64,000 nt of DNA from Scilla litardierei (lineage: Eukaryota > Streptophyta > Magnoliopsida > Asparagales > Asparagaceae). The notes under the pieces were generated by a model, which saw only the letters and a program-made list of their open reading frames with translations, made no database searches and was not told the DNA's origin. The position numbers and the translations under genes were made by a program. The first letter of the stretch is position 1. Each line of letters starts with the position of its first letter. Shown piece after piece: positions 11,124 to 22,750 of this stretch. The stretch covers positions 192,769,689 through 192,833,688 of the forward strand of contig CM061141.1 in assembly GCA_030789695.1 (NCBI GenBank). The letters are read 5' to 3'.

Positions 11124-13119
11124 ATGGCCCGGGATAAAGATAAGGATAAGGGTATCATGCGGGAGGAGGAGCCGTCTCGTAAGAGACGGAAGACCACACG
11201 TCCACAACACTCACGCCCTCCTCCTACACAGCCTACACAGCCCCAACCTCTACATATCATCCCTCCTGAGGACCCAATGTTGGGCCCGCGTGGTTATCGT
11301 TTTTTGAGTGTTGAGGAGAAATATTTTTATCATAGACTTGATGCACGGGGACACCTCTCCACCAAGTTTGCACATGCACAATCTCTTATCGATCTCGGAG
11401 ATTTCTTCGAAGTCGAGACCCTCTTTGCTAACTTAGGTTGGTTAGCTTTCTTGAACACCCACGCGGCGTCCTATCCCACACTCACACTAGAATTCGTATC
11501 ATCTCTCCCTAGTGATTCGGGATCGATCGTCGATTTCCAGGTCCGAAACAAATCTATCCGCACCCACTTAAATACCATCAATGACATCTTCGGATTCCCC
11601 ATTCTTGGGAATGACGCCATCCGTCCCTACGGATATCAACCCGATTTCGACGTCGATCAATTTTGGTTCCGCATCACCCTCCACGATCATTATCCCCGAG
11701 GTAAGGATAAGGCCTCCTCCATCATTCACCCCGTGTTTCATCTGGCCCACCGAATCATATCGTGCACGTTTTTCCCTAGGGATGAGTCCGGGACGGTGAC
11801 TATCCCTGATCTTTTCATTTTGTGGGCCATGACATTCGTTTTTATTCATGGTGACGACGGGATCGCCTTCGAGGCCCCTCGCATCCCTATTTATGCTGGT
11901 GCTTGGCTTATTCATAAGCTTCTTGAGATTAGCCACGCCGGCAAGGGCAAATACTACTTCGAGGGGCCTCATTACTATCATAGCTTCATATCCCCAGATT
12001 AATATCGTCATCCCTAGAGATCTGCCTTCTACCCCAGGACCCACACATATAGATCTTGATGTCCTGCGACCTATACATATGATCAAGCCCCGCCCCGATG
12101 GTCGTTTCACTTTTTACTACGGACACCCCCTGCTCCCTATACCATTCTGCCCAACCCTGCTCGTATGACTATCGTTCTAGTGGCAGATTGGACATTCCCT
12201 CCCGATCCAGAGTTTTTGGGGGGTTACGTCTTCCATTCCTTCCCCAGGGCACACCCAGACCAACTTCTCCTGCCGCCCACTTAGGCGATCAGGATATCCC
12301 TGCGTCCCGGGGAGACTCCGGGGCTGGCCCCAGTCATACCACCCCGGCTTCTGGCCCTATCACTTCTTAGGCTCTGACTGAGGCCTTCTTAGACCCAGCC
12401 TCTGGTGCCGGCATGACCACTGCTGCTGGCACCACTTCCACTTCCCGTCCTGCCTCTACTTCTTCCGTCCGCCGCGCCGCCTCTGCTCGCCTCGCTCTCG
12501 AGGCTGAGCTAGCTTCACTTCGCGCTCGTGTTTTGTCCTCTGCCCCCTCGGACCCATCCTTTTCAATCTTCTCTCACCCACGTTTTCTCGCACTTGAGAG
12601 GAATGTGGCCGCCATCCTCCGCATTCTCACTCACGTTCACGGACCACCTCCACCTACACCACTACCCTCACCTCCACCATCACACTCTTCACATCCCCCA
12701 TCACATTCATCACCACATCCATCACCCCCCTTAGCCGACCATCCCCTCCCATAACCACTGTTTCTGTTCCTGCCGCTTCACCTCCACTCACGACCACTGC
12801 CATCGATCCCACAGATCCACAACCCTCCACTTCCGTCACCCCATACGTGCACCGCAAGAAATTGCAGGTGCGTTCGCGATCACTTCCCCGACCATCCTCT
12901 CCCATCACCGTATCTACCCCATCTACTACCACTTTGGTCGCCATTTCCCTTCCACTAACCATCATCACCACCACACCACCCATCGTCTACACTTCCACAA
13001 CCATCCACACACATCCTGCACCCCTCTCCCCACTTCTTCGCACACCCCACACCTCTCCCCTCTACACCGCTCCATCATCTGTCGAGGAGGACGAGGATGA
13101 TTCCTCTCCTGCTTTTTGA
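11124..13119 (+). pseudogene. Athila ORF-1-type protein (PF03078-like), frameshifted
   Basis: The start is ATG at 11124 in a good context (ACCATGG) with a lysine/arginine-rich N terminus (MARDKDKDKG). The frame is open to 12002 (about 292 aa). It contains phrases typical of the Athila ORF-1 family: NLGWLAFLN, LTLEFVSSLPSD, NDIFGFPI and KASSIIHPVFHLAHRIIS. Family function is unknown. Similarity continues out of frame (INIVIPRDLPS, about 12002-12168), then in a third frame with a TAG at 12368-12370 and a short coiled-coil phrase (ALEAELASLRARV) near 12500, and ends in a Pro/Ser/His-rich low-complexity tail. Two or more frameshifts and one stop make the full product broken. No signal peptide or membrane segment is visible, so I do not call it an envelope protein. 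Confidence 0.7.
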
Positions 13120-14645
13120 TTTCTTTTTCTTCTTCGATCTTCCCCCTTGCATATTTCTGCATATTCTTGAAAATATCTTATTGCTAGCATTGCCATATCC
13201 AGCTTGGGGGAAGGCGACATTTTGTGTGTTTTGTCGTGTTTTTCTGCGTGGTGCGCTTGTTTATATATGTCGTGTGGTGTGATCTTCTATCTTTTATTTT
13301 CTATTTTTCTTTTTTCCTCTTTCTTTATTTTTCAGTTTTGTATGTGTGTTTTCCTCATTTTTCATTTCTCGTTGTGTTGTTACATATTCCCCCCCATTTT
13401 CATTGCCCTCCCGTATTTAATTTTATTACAATGAGGGCAATGCAAGTTTCAGCTTGGGGGAGTCGCACTTCGTGCGTCATTTGTGCCTTTTTCTTTGTTT
13501 TTGAGTCGTTTTCATCGTGGTTTTTCTTTTTCTTCTCGTCTTTTATTCTCTCTCTCCTAGAGATGACCCCAAATGATGAATTACCACAGAATCACACACT
13601 CACCTAGCATGGCTTCGATAATCACATTCACTAACCATAGGAAGCTGAGTCCTCTTGCATTTCATGCATCGTGGGTCCATTTTTCTTTTGTGTGAGTCGT
13701 GTGTCGTGTCTAGCTTACGGTGTGCTTCTAATTTGTGATTTTGATTTATATACATGTCCTGGGATGACCCCTAGATTATCATGCTTCGATTTGAATATGC
13801 GGTATCTGATTCTCCTGTCTGCTTCTATATGCTTGCTATATTTATATCGTATACTTCATTTCGCATGTGTCGGGATTCCACAATTAGGACTAGGATAACC
13901 CATTTAGCCTATGCCCTGATTAGCGAAGAAAATCTCCCTTGCACAAGTGTTTAGAATCCGATTTCTTTTTTATTTTACTTGGTGCAAATCCCCTCGTCGT
14001 GTACCGTTCTCCCACTTGGGAGAGTGCACACATGTATATACCCAAAAATACAAAAATCCAAAAAAAGAGAGAAAAGAAAAACCCAAAAAAGAAAAGAAAA
14101 GAGAAAAGAAAAGAAATATATATATTATCTAGGAGAAAAGAAAATCCAAAATCCAAAAAAATTCATGTGTGAATATTTTCCTTCCTACCGAGAATAAAGG
14201 GAAGGCGAGAATTTGCACCGAGTGTTCTACTCCACATCTTCTCAACCTCAATCGTTTTCGAAAACACTTGGAATAGGAACTTTCTAGCTATTATCTAGGC
14301 GATAGTGTGGTGATTTCCTAGTCCCTAGCTATGGAGTCCCTAACGCATGATACGATTCGATTCCTACTCTATTCTCATGCATGCTTGAGCTATATATTCA
14401 CCGCTTATTTCAAATCGAATCGATATTTGGGTCTTTCCTTGGATATGTGTATATGGAGCTATATTGCACATTGTAGATAGTAACACCGTCTACTAGCACG
14501 CGATCACACTCACTCGCACTTCACCGCGTGGGCCCATGACACTTGTTTGGACTCACATTTCCTCGGTTTAGTGATGTGTTTTGTCGTATGCTTGTTTAGC
14601 GTTGGTGTTTCATTTTGTTGGCCCTGACGGGCAATTTAGGATTTT

Positions 14646-14707
<62 letters not shown>

Positions 14708-14774
14708 CTCCCTCCGAGCTCCTACTCTCACTCGTCTTCCTCGAGGATGAGGAAGGGTTCAGCTTGGGGGATTT
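13120..14774 (+). other. 3' noncoding region of the Athila-like element
   Basis: A noncoding stretch with three copies of the purine-rich motif AGCTTGGGGGA at 13201, 13451 and 14761. The second is embedded in CAATGAGGGCAATGCAAG, the counterpart of minus-strand motifs near 32170 and 53040. The third directly precedes the LTR and is the likely polypurine tract. It also holds a purine-rich AAAAG run (about 14060-14165) and GTCTTCCTCGAGGATGAG (about 14733), shared with the homologous regions at 35940 and 51545. Short open frames here are low-complexity shadows. Confidence 0.6.
14647..14704 (+). repeat. (CT)29 microsatellite
   Basis: A perfect CT dinucleotide run of 58 bp. On the opposite strand it gives a spurious Arg-Glu repeat frame. 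Confidence 0.97.
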
Positions 14775-16377
14775 TGACGTGTGTTTATATTTTATACATT
14801 CACGCACGTCTTCTTTATGTTTTTCCGTTATTTTCCGCCGTCCCGTATCCATTTTCTCGTGTTTTCTAGTTTTCTTTCACTTCTCCGTGTTTTTGTGTGT
14901 TTACAGGAGATTGCCAGATAGGGGACATATAACAAAGATATCATAAGTCCCCGGAGCAATGGGAGGAGTCACGCGCGATCTAGGGGCCAAACGACGAGGA
15001 TTACCATTTTTTAGCCCCCACCCGATCGGTTGGCCACAGCCAACCGATTGGGTGATGCACGAGTATCCGACCCGGACGAAAGTTGTAGCGAAGTGTAGCC
15101 CAACCGACCAGTTCGACGACCGGTTGAACACAACAGAGTTCTCGGGAATTTGGAGCTGAATTCCAACCGATCGGTTGGCTGTAGCTGATTCTCCAAAACG
15201 ATGACCCGGAGAGCTCACCCGACGGCTCGCTGACCGTGCCAAATCGTCTGAATTCCAACCGATCGGTTCTCCTGATGACCGCATCTCCTCAAACGACGAC
15301 CCGCTTGCTTCACCCGATCGTTCCAAGCATCCGGTTGAAGTTTCTGAAGACCACAGCCGAAGAATCAAGCAGCTCACCTGATTGGTTGATACTTCAACCG
15401 ATCGGGTGAAGTCGTTTTCTATATATAGTTGCCTAGGTTTTCAGAAAACGCAGCTCTTGGTATTTTTCTGTCTTTTTCTCTATTTGTGACGGCTGGAATT
15501 TTGTTGTTATCTGTAAGTTCTCTGATCTTTGTCAAACTTTAATATAGTCTTAATAGCATTGCTACTACCGTGTTTCAATTGCCTGATCATGATTTTTACG
15601 GTTGATTTTCATTTAGATTGCTTTTTAGCTATAATGTGTGAGTAGTTACCAAATCTGGGATTTTGGTGGAAACCCCTTCGTGGGTTCTCGCTGATGCGTC
15701 CATAGGACTAGGATTTCGACATGGATTAGGAATTTAGAGGTTACGCGGGGTGTTTCATTGTCATCGGTGGAAAAAAGACCGCCTTTGACCGTAGGGCCAA
15801 GGGGGAATAAACTTGGCGGTTAACTCCATAGCCATAGCTCACACCCTTAGCGTAGACATCGAATCCTAGCGCGTGGGAATGACAGGATGAGATGTTGGGA
15901 TTTATCGTTGCGAGCTTAGTTCTCCCGGAGTCAGTCAGTGTTAATGGACATGGGAATGCCCACTGACCGAACCCGGGTAGTCTGGCGTATCATCATGGGC
16001 ACCGATCGGAATATCGGGCCCATGTGATGCTGTTATCACTCTTAGAGGCAACGTCTCACCACTAAACCCTAATTCTGATCGTTTTCCTATCAGTAGGTCG
16101 TAATAGCGAGAACACATGATAGGGTGGAAACCGGAGTCCTGGGTTTCCTTTTATATTGTTTATCCTCCGTATTTTCATTCCGTGACAAACCATCGATCGA
16201 TCGGGCTAGCTCACCCGTAGGGTGAATTGGTTCCTCCTAGAAACAAGCACAACCACGCCTCCCTGTGTTCGACCCCCAAGCCACACTACAACATCGTGTG
16301 CTTGCGATACAAATATTTTAAATCTGGTATCCCCCAATCCAACTGCACTCTTATGAGTTAAAAACCGGAGGACGTCA
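14775..16377 (+). repeat. 3' LTR of the Athila-like element
   Basis: The left edge is set by the polypurine tract AGCTTGGGGGA and by alignment with other Athila-like LTR starts (TG followed a few bases later by ATATTTT). The right edge is placed at CGTCA, which pairs with the TGACG start. This is a weaker, symmetry-based choice. The length (1.6 kb) agrees with the 1,575-bp LTR at 49942-51516. It contains the palindrome array and TATA box, then a U5-like region ending in a CTTGCG phrase as in the other Athila LTRs. Confidence 0.55.
15019..15428 (+). promoter_or_regulatory. LTR palindrome array (CCGATCGG core) and TATA box
   Basis: Arms of 15-16 bp carrying an inner CCGATCGG palindrome form inverted pairs: 15019-15033 with 15040-15054 (6-nt loop, one mismatch), 15374-15389 with 15394-15409 (4-nt loop), and a weaker pair at about 15101-15126. 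Single copies sit at 15163-15178 (a perfect 16-bp palindrome), 15255 and 15313. The last pair ends 10 bp before CTATATATAG at 15419-15428, the likely TATA box of the LTR promoter. Confidence 0.6.
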
Positions 16378-16749
16378 AGGACGAGCTGCTGGATCAGAGT
16401 GATCCATTGGACCAGGAGTACGTCGACCCATAGGTTCTCCCCATAGAGGACCAGTCGTAGATATTCAACTGTTATTGATGCTTTAGAGTTTTTTTCTGCT
16501 TATCTGTTGGGTGTGTACCCACTTTTGTAGACTCTGTTTGTTGGCCATGCTTGGGGCCTTACTTTATTTGTGTACTTTCCTTTTTTGGACGCTGGCTATT
16601 ATGATTATCTCTGTTGTTCTGTTTGCATGCAAGAATCGGTGTTTGGTTGTTATTCAAAAATGCTTATTGGGCTTAAGCTTCACCGCTTCAGCCCATGTGG
16701 ACACGCTCGCATCCTTGCTCCCAACTATAGTATGAAGCGGGGCGTACTT
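16378..16749. other. Junction sequence between Athila LTR and Tat-like element
   Basis: The first part reads as a short acidic open stretch (KDELLDQSDPLDQEYVDP then TAG), reminiscent of a retroelement protein tail but not assignable. The rest, to 16749, has no feature I can support. Confidence 0.3.
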
Positions 16750-16917
16750 CGACTTATGGCCGACGACGATCGAGGTTCGTTCGGTGGCAAGGGTGGCCCT
16801 TGGCTAACGGCTGACGATCGAGGGTCGAAGGTTGTTCGGTGGCGAGGGATATGATCCCTTTGACTTATGGCCGATGACGATCGAGGGTCGTTCAGAGGCA
16901 TGGGTGCCCCCTTGGCT
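16750..16917 (-). repeat. Tandem repeat in the Tat-like 3' UTR
   Basis: The phrase GACTTATGGCCGACGACGAT followed by CGAGG and TTCGTTCGGTGGCAAGGG starts at about 16750 and again near 16859, with a partial copy starting near 16814. The period is about 109 bp. 3' UTR tandem repeats are common in Tat/Ogre elements. Confidence 0.7.
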
Positions 16918-17028
16918 TACGTCTGTTGAGATTATGACGTCTGATCTCAAAGAAAGATCTATTTTGCATTAATAATGAACATGTATGGGACAAAAATCTC
17001 GAAGGTCGATTCCACCCCTTTAGCACGA
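16918..17028 (-). other. Spacer after the integrase reading frame
   Basis: Short noncoding stretch between the integrase stop and the 3' UTR repeats of the Tat-like element. Nothing else is seen in it. Confidence 0.4.
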
Positions 17029-18180
17029 TCATTGATAATACTTTCGTAGGTGTCCCGCATTCCATTGATGAGGGAGTTCCATGTCATCCAAAGTAGCGAG
17101 TCGATAAGTGGCGGGGCCGAGTACATCAATCACGGTGAAGGGTCCTTCCCACTTGGTAGTGAGCTTTCCGTGTTTGAGGATTTCGAGAGTGAAATTGGCC
17201 TTGCGTAGCACCAAGTCTCCCACATGGAAGCTAGGCTCGCGGACTTTCGAGTTGAAGTAGTAGGCCATGCATCCCTTCTGCCCAATGAGGGTCGCCAGTG
17301 CCCGTTCACGGACCTCGTCCACCAATTGCAGGTTAAGCTTGAGCCCTTTAGAGTTTCTTTCTTTGTCGTAGTACTGAAGACGGAGCGATCGCTCATTGAC
17401 CTCGACGGGGACGACAGCCTCACATCCATAGGCCAACCTGAAAGATGTTTCTCTTGTCGAGGTTTTGTGGGTCGTTCTGTACGACTATAATATGCCGGGG
17501 ATCTCGTCAGGCCAAGTTCCCTCGATCCCAGGTATTCTTTTTTGTAGGGGCCAAGGATGCTCTTGTTGGCTGATTCCATTAGGCCGGTCGACTGGGGATG
17601 TGCGACGGAGGCTAAGTGTAGCTTGATTTTTAGCTATGTGCAGAAGTCTTGGAAGCTGACGCTGTCGAATTGTGTCCTGTTGTCTGTTACGATGGATTAT
17701 GGGATACCGAAACGACAGACGACACTCTTCCAGACGAATCTTTGAGCTTCCTTCCAAGTGATTCGGGACAAAGGTTCCGCTTCGATCCACTTGGTGAAAT
17801 AGTCGATCGCCACTATCAGGTATCTCTGTTTCCCACTCACTGGTTTGAATGGTCCAATGAGGTCCAGCCCCCATTTGGAAAAAGGGCACTGGGCTGATGA
17901 TGGGAATCAGATCAATCGGGGGTGCCGAGCTGATCATTAAGAACTTTTGGCAGGTCGAGCATTGTCGAACGTAATCGACGACGTCTTTGAACATTGTTGG
18001 CCAAAAATACCCTTGTCTCACAGCCTTCAAGGCTATGGATTTTCCCCTGCAATGGTTCCCGTAATCGTCCTCGTAGATCTCTTGGATCACGTAGTGTGCT
18101 TCCTGTGGGGCTAAACATTTAAGACAGGGGAAGATGTCATACCTGGTCCATCGTATTTTGTACAATGAACCATCTAGCAT
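17029..18180 (-). pseudogene. Tat-like integrase, frameshifted
   Basis: Integrase inserts the cDNA copy into the genome. The N-terminal zinc-binding HHCC region is visible (EAHYVIQEIYEDDYG, then HCRGK, then VRQCSTCQ) with the phrase GYFWPTMFKD. The frame then shifts near 17880, and catalytic-core phrases continue in other frames with stops. The C-terminal part from 17436 is intact: YGCEAVVPVEVNERSLRLQY, REPSFHVGDLVLRK, KWEGPFTVIDVLGPATYRLA and WNAGHLRKYYQ, a good gypsy integrase C terminus. Several disruptions make it inactive. Confidence 0.8.
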
Positions 18181-18186
18181 GACGAA

Positions 18187-18766
18187 CTAAAAGGCCTTCT
18201 GCTCAAGTTTTCTTGCCTCCACAGGGTCGGTTGATTTCTCCCCCATGCTCAAGTAGCAAATTATTGGGTCCATCCATGTAGCTCCCTGATCGAGGCTTAG
18301 TAGTTCTCGTGACGGCCCACTAGGATGGAGCAGGCATTGCACGTACACAGTTCGACCGAGCCCTGCTGGGGAGGACAATGCAAGTTTTGACAAGGCATCA
18401 GCTCGATGATTCTTCGACCTTGGTACGTGATGAATCTCTATGCGTGTGAAGGCGGCGATCTTAGCTTTGGCGACTTGTGCATAGATCTGCATTGAATCTT
18501 TGCGGGCCTCGAAGGTTCCATTCAGTTGGTAGATGACGAGGCTGGAGTCACTGAGTAATAGGACCGCTCTTGCCCCCAAGGCTTGAGCCAGTCGGAGCCC
18601 ATTGATGGCTGCCTCGTGTTCTGCACCATTTTTGGTGGTTTGGAAATCGAAGCAGAGGGCGTATTCGAATATGTGGCCTCCAGAGGTTTGGATGATTATT
18701 CCGGCCCTGCTCCTGGCTTGGGTGGATGAACCATCGACTTGTATGATCCAGGTTCCCTCGTCTCAA
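18187..18766 (-). pseudogene. Second (archaeal-type) RNase H domain of the Tat-like Pol, broken
   Basis: The minus strand gives LLLSDSSLVIYQLNGTFEAR, IEIHHVPRSKNHRADALSKL, the typical aRNH pattern with a DS...N..ADALSKLA ending. The first part of the domain lies in a different frame (18766-18548), so at least one frameshift is present. A second RNase H between the gypsy RNase H and integrase marks Tat/Ogre elements, and it would have aided removal of template RNA. Confidence 0.65.
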
Positions 18767-18789
18767 TTATGTCTTTTGCCCCAGTGGTG

Positions 18790-19541
18790 GAGGGTGAGGG
18801 GATAGTATCGGTCACTGTGCTAGTCGCACATACCTCTGCCCGGGTTCCATCCTCGTAGGTGAGTTCGACAATAAAGTTGGCGAGGGCCTGCCCTTTGATG
18901 GTGGTCCTCGACTTGTACTGGATGTCAAACTCACTTAGTTCGACCCCCCATTTTTTTATTCTTCCTGATCTATCGAGCCTCTTCAGGGTCTGCTCAAATG
19001 GATTATCGGTGAGGACCAAGATGGTGCATGCTTGGAAATATGGCCGTAATCTCCTGGCAGATTGCACCGATGCGAAAGCCATCTTTTTGATCCTCGAGTA
19101 GTTGACCTCCACTCCCTGGAGGACCAGACTGACGTAGTAGATGGGCCATTGTATCTTGGCGTCTTCTTTGACGAGCGCCGATCTCACGGCTTCCTCGGCG
19201 GTGGCCAGGTAGAGGATGAGCTGATCGTCTTTGTCTGGCTTGGTCAGGAGCGGTGGGGTGCGGAGGTACTCCTTCATCTCCAAGAAGGCTCTTTTGCAGT
19301 ATGCATCCCATTCGAACATTCTCTTGTCGCTCGCATCAGAAGCTATCGCCTTCCTCAGTAACCTGAAGAAAGGCAGTGACCTCTCAGCCGATTTGGACAG
19401 GAGACATCCTAAGGCCGTTATCCTTCCATTCAACCTCTGGAGCTCTCTAATAGTTGAGGGCTCCTTCATTATGATGACGGCAGTAATTTTGTCAGGGTTG
19501 GACTCTATCACTCGGCTCGTCAACATGAACCCGGGGAACAT
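18790..19541 (-). pseudogene. Tat-like reverse transcriptase C terminus and RNase H
   Basis: Open on the minus strand through the RT thumb/connection (DKITAVIIMKEPSTIRELQR, LNGRITALGCLLSKSAERS) and the gypsy RNase H (DQLILYLATAEEAVRSALV, IYYVSLVLQGVEVNYSRIKK, LRPYFQACTILVLTDNPFEQ, GRIKKWGVELSEFDIQY). It is the best-preserved block of this polymerase. It is separated from the upstream RT palm by a stop/frameshift near 19560-19600. Confidence 0.8.
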
Positions 19542-19601
19542 CCCGGAACGAACCCCGAAAATACACTTAGCGGGGTTTAGTCAGAGGTTGTATCACCAGA
19601 T

Positions 19602-20100
19602 CTATGCAAATATTTCCCTTAGGTCTGCAAGGTGATCCGTGGGCTTCTTCAACTTGACCAACACGTCATCGACGTAAACTTCCAGGTTCCGCCCTATCTG
19701 AGCCTCGAAAACGTCGTTCATCATGTGTTGGTATGTGACCCCTGCATTTTTCAGACCGAATGGAATTTTGGTGTAACAGAATATACCTCGATCAGTGATG
19801 AAGGAGGTTTTCTCCTCATCTTCTGGTGCCATTTGAATCTGGTTGTACCCAGAAAAGGCATCCATAAAGTTGAGAAGCTCGTAGCCCGAGGCACTGTTGA
19901 CCAGGTGGTCGTTTCGTGGTAGGGGATAGCTATCTTTAGGGCATGCCTTGCTAAGGTCGGTGAAGTCAACACACATTAGCCACTTACCTTCGCCTTTTTG
20001 ACCATTACGACATTCGAGAGCCACTCGGGGTATTTGACCTTTCGGATGAAGTGTGCCTCCATAAGTCGCTCTACCTACTCGTTACAAGACTTCATCTTTT
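19602..20100 (-). pseudogene. Tat-like reverse transcriptase palm domain
   Basis: The minus strand shows WLMCVDFTDLSKACPKDSYP, LLNFMDAFSGYNQIQMAPED, KTSFITDRGIFCYTKIPFGL and the catalytic YVDDVLV box. Upstream, LMEAHFIRKVKYPEWLSNVV lies in another frame (about 20085-20000), so a frameshift sits near 19990 just before the KWLMCVDF block. Catalytic aspartates are present, but the frame is not continuous with its neighbours. Confidence 0.85.
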
Positions 20101-20643
20101 TTCCTCCCATGTTCCTCTTCTTTTGCTTCATGGGTTTAGACGTCGGGACAACCCCTAATTTGTGGGACGCTACCTCGGGGTCGATGTCGGGTATGTCTTT
20201 CGGCGACCATGCGAAGATGTCGGTGTGCTATCTCATGAGAGCGATTAATCGCTCCTTTAGGTCGTGACGGAGTAGTGACCTGACTGAGACGGTTCTTCCT
20301 TCCTTGTCGGAGATCTTGATACTCTCCGTTTCCTCGACCATTGTGGGTCATTGATCTTCGACTCCCGGGTCAACTGGGTTGGCCTGCTCGATCCTCCTCA
20401 GGGTGGTGGATAGTGAGTAGCACGATCGTGCCTGCTCCTAATTCCCTTTCACCCTTCTGACCACCTCGGGGGTCTGGAATTTTATCATCTGATGGAAGGT
20501 CGAGATCACAGCTTCTATGGCATTCAGTAGTGGTCTTCCGATGATCACGTTGTACGCCGACTTGATCTTTACCACCATAAAGTTGGTTAGGCGAGTGTTT
20601 TATTGGGGATACGTACCGAGGGTCACCGACAAGGTGATGATGC
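20101..20643 (-). pseudogene. Tat-like protease C terminus and protease-RT linker
   Basis: Read on the minus strand after the nested insertion, the protease tail appears as ITLSVTLGTYPQ, stop, NTRLTNFMVVKIKSAYNVII, then GRPLLNAIEAVISTFHQMIK, the standard end of a Tat protease. It joins 30445 in frame once the insertion and one GATGC copy are set aside. The rest (to 20101) is a poorly conserved linker with stops. Confidence 0.65.
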
Positions 20644-22750
20644 TGTTGGATCTGAATCCAAGCCTAGAGGGGGGGTGAATATGCTGATAAAAAATTCTCG
20701 CGTAACCCACGAGAAATCACACGCAGTTATAGCAGCAGCAGAGTAAATAAAATGCAGACACAGAGTACATAGCAGATATACCCTGGTTCGGTCGACCCTT
20801 CGACCTACGTCCAGCCCCAAAAGCAGATACTAGTATTGAATAGTGCAATAGGTACAAAACCATAAGTTAGAGCACGCTTAGAGCACCCTCTACGTCTCAA
20901 CACTCGCCAGGCTCTCAGTACCCGACACGCAGTGTTTTCTCTCACTATCAATCCTAGTAACGCTTTCTACCAGCTAGTCCCAAACTAGCTGGGTCCCACT
21001 TGTCTAGCCCCAACTAGACAAGTCCCAAAATAGTCACAAAAATAGGTAAAGTTTCCCCAACGAAGATCTAACACAACAACTACACAAAATAATAAAAAAA
21101 AAGTTTAGAAGGCTCAGTTCATGTAGCGGCGATGTCTTCGTCAATCAGCACGGGTCAGATCTCGTCTGACAAGTAGTAGTCTCTGATGTCCCCTCAGTAC
21201 CTCAACGATACGTCAACGAACACCCTTCACAAAAGATTGAAGCTTGCTGATGTCTTTCTGTATTTCGGCCTGTGCTTTGTGCTTTCTCCTCTCTGTTTTT
21301 TGTTCCCTACAAAAAGGCCAGCACCCTATTGATTTAAAAAAAAACATTCGGCTCACCTGCAGTTTGATTGAAACCAACTTCGGCTCTTTTGGGGTTCTCA
21401 AGGTTGCGGCCTGTAATTCAAGAGATGCACACAAGAAAAATGAGATCCTGCCAAAAACACAACCTCCGGCTCTTGGAGATTATCAAGGGGTTTATTTAAT
21501 TGGCCGGCGGCTTGGGAATTCAATTGGCTGAAGGGATTGAAAATAATGCACACAAATTTTTGCCCACACGTGAAACAACTTTGAAAAATGTTGAATAAAA
21601 AATTTGTGCCCACGTGATGATGGCTGCTTCTTCAATGTTTTTAAAAAAGAGAACAAATCCTCAAAACAAATCTTTGATTTAATGTGCCCTGTGAATTTGA
21701 TCATGCGCCCTTTGAATTTGATGAAGAAGCCAAAAAAAATGAATGAAGACACTTTCAAAATTCGGCAGGCCGTACAATGAACAAAAAAACCAAGAGAAAA
21801 TAATTAAGTATAGGTTTAATCACAAACCCTCTCTCTCTCTCTCTCTCAGATAACGGCCACACAGTGAACTTCTCTTGGGGATTTTTTGGCTTGGGCTCTT
21901 GGAGATTTTTGGTTACCGCGCACAAAAAATATGTTGCACACCAATAAAAACATGCGGCTTATCCAATCAAAGATCAAAAACCCTGAAAAAACGTTTTGGC
22001 CGTGAGAAATTTTTTTTTCAGGAGCACTTGGGATTTTTTTTGCAAAAAAAGTTTCGGCCATCCTCTCTTAAAAATCGTTTTAGTGAGAAGAACAAAAAGG
22101 ATGATTAGCATGTGCTTGGATTTGTTTAAAGAGGTTAAAGATCATTGGCCTTGGAAAAATATCAAAAGAAAAAAAGTAACTGAAGAAGAAGCCCCTCAAT
22201 TTTTGTGCGGCAGGCAAGAACAAAAATGGCCGGCTCCTTTAGAGTTTCGTGGAGATGATAGAGAATTAGGCCTGGGGAGTTTGATTGGCTCTTAGAGATT
22301 TTTTGGTTGCCGCACGGTTTCCCCTTGTAGATGATGGGTTTTATATGGAGATGCTAAGGTGATGCGGTTGTGGGGAATCCTATTTTGAATAGGAGTTAGA
22401 GATTTGGTTCTATCACTTTACACCACAAATAAGAGATATGATTTGATCAAGTTGGGATTTGATAGCAATTCAAATTGAATATGAAATTGGAAATAAATCC
22501 CTAATTGATTTGACCAAATCTCAAATAGATTCCATCTCTCTCCATATTGACCAAGTCAAATCGCTTTGCGTATAGCACTTTGACCAAGTCCTTTCGCTAT
22601 GTGGATAGCAATTCCTCCACCGGTTGACTAAGTCATCACTTTGAGAATTTACCGCTTTACCATTCCTGAAACACACTTAGCACACACGTTAAATAGTTCG
22701 CACACGTTTTTCATCATCAAACCAAAGATCCTAGATCGTTGCGTCCAACA
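20644..22750 (-). repeat. 3' LTR of the Sirevirus-like element
   Basis: Starts TGTTGGATCTGAATCC and ends GCGTCCAACA on the plus strand, 2,107 bp, flanked on the left by GATGC. Aligns along its length with 25938-30439 minus the nested insert. Several lysine/phenylalanine-rich open frames inside (for example 21875-22108) are not genes. Confidence 0.85.

Larger units (their letters stand above)
10021..16377 (+). mobile_element. Athila-like Ty3/gypsy element, 3' half
   Basis: In order on the plus strand: the conserved post-pol hairpin GCGCTTCATGGGAGGCAACC (about 10186-10209), an internal palindrome array with TATA box, the Athila ORF-1-type gene (11124 onward), a long 3' noncoding region with AGCTTGGGGGA motifs, and a 3' LTR. 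The 5' LTR, gag and most of pol are absent. The layout (extra ORF between pol and the 3' LTR) is characteristic of Athila. Homologous 3' noncoding sequence and LTR starts occur at 35904-37046 and 51517-53364 on the minus strand. Confidence 0.75.

Noticed and set aside
11568..12110. 180-aa open frame on the minus strand
   Set aside because: It is antisense to the well-supported Athila ORF-1-type coding sequence and has no motif of its own.
12413..12754. Separate Ala/Pro-rich gene
   Set aside because: It continues the frameshifted Athila ORF-1-type protein (coil plus Pro/His-rich tail) rather than forming an independent gene.
11124..13119. Envelope-like protein for the Athila element
   Set aside because: The ORF matches the Athila ORF-1 type. 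No signal peptide, transmembrane segment or cleavage-like site is seen.
14610..14852. Arg-Glu repeat open frame (minus) and the matching Ser-Leu frames (plus)
   Set aside because: They are translations of the (CT)29 microsatellite.
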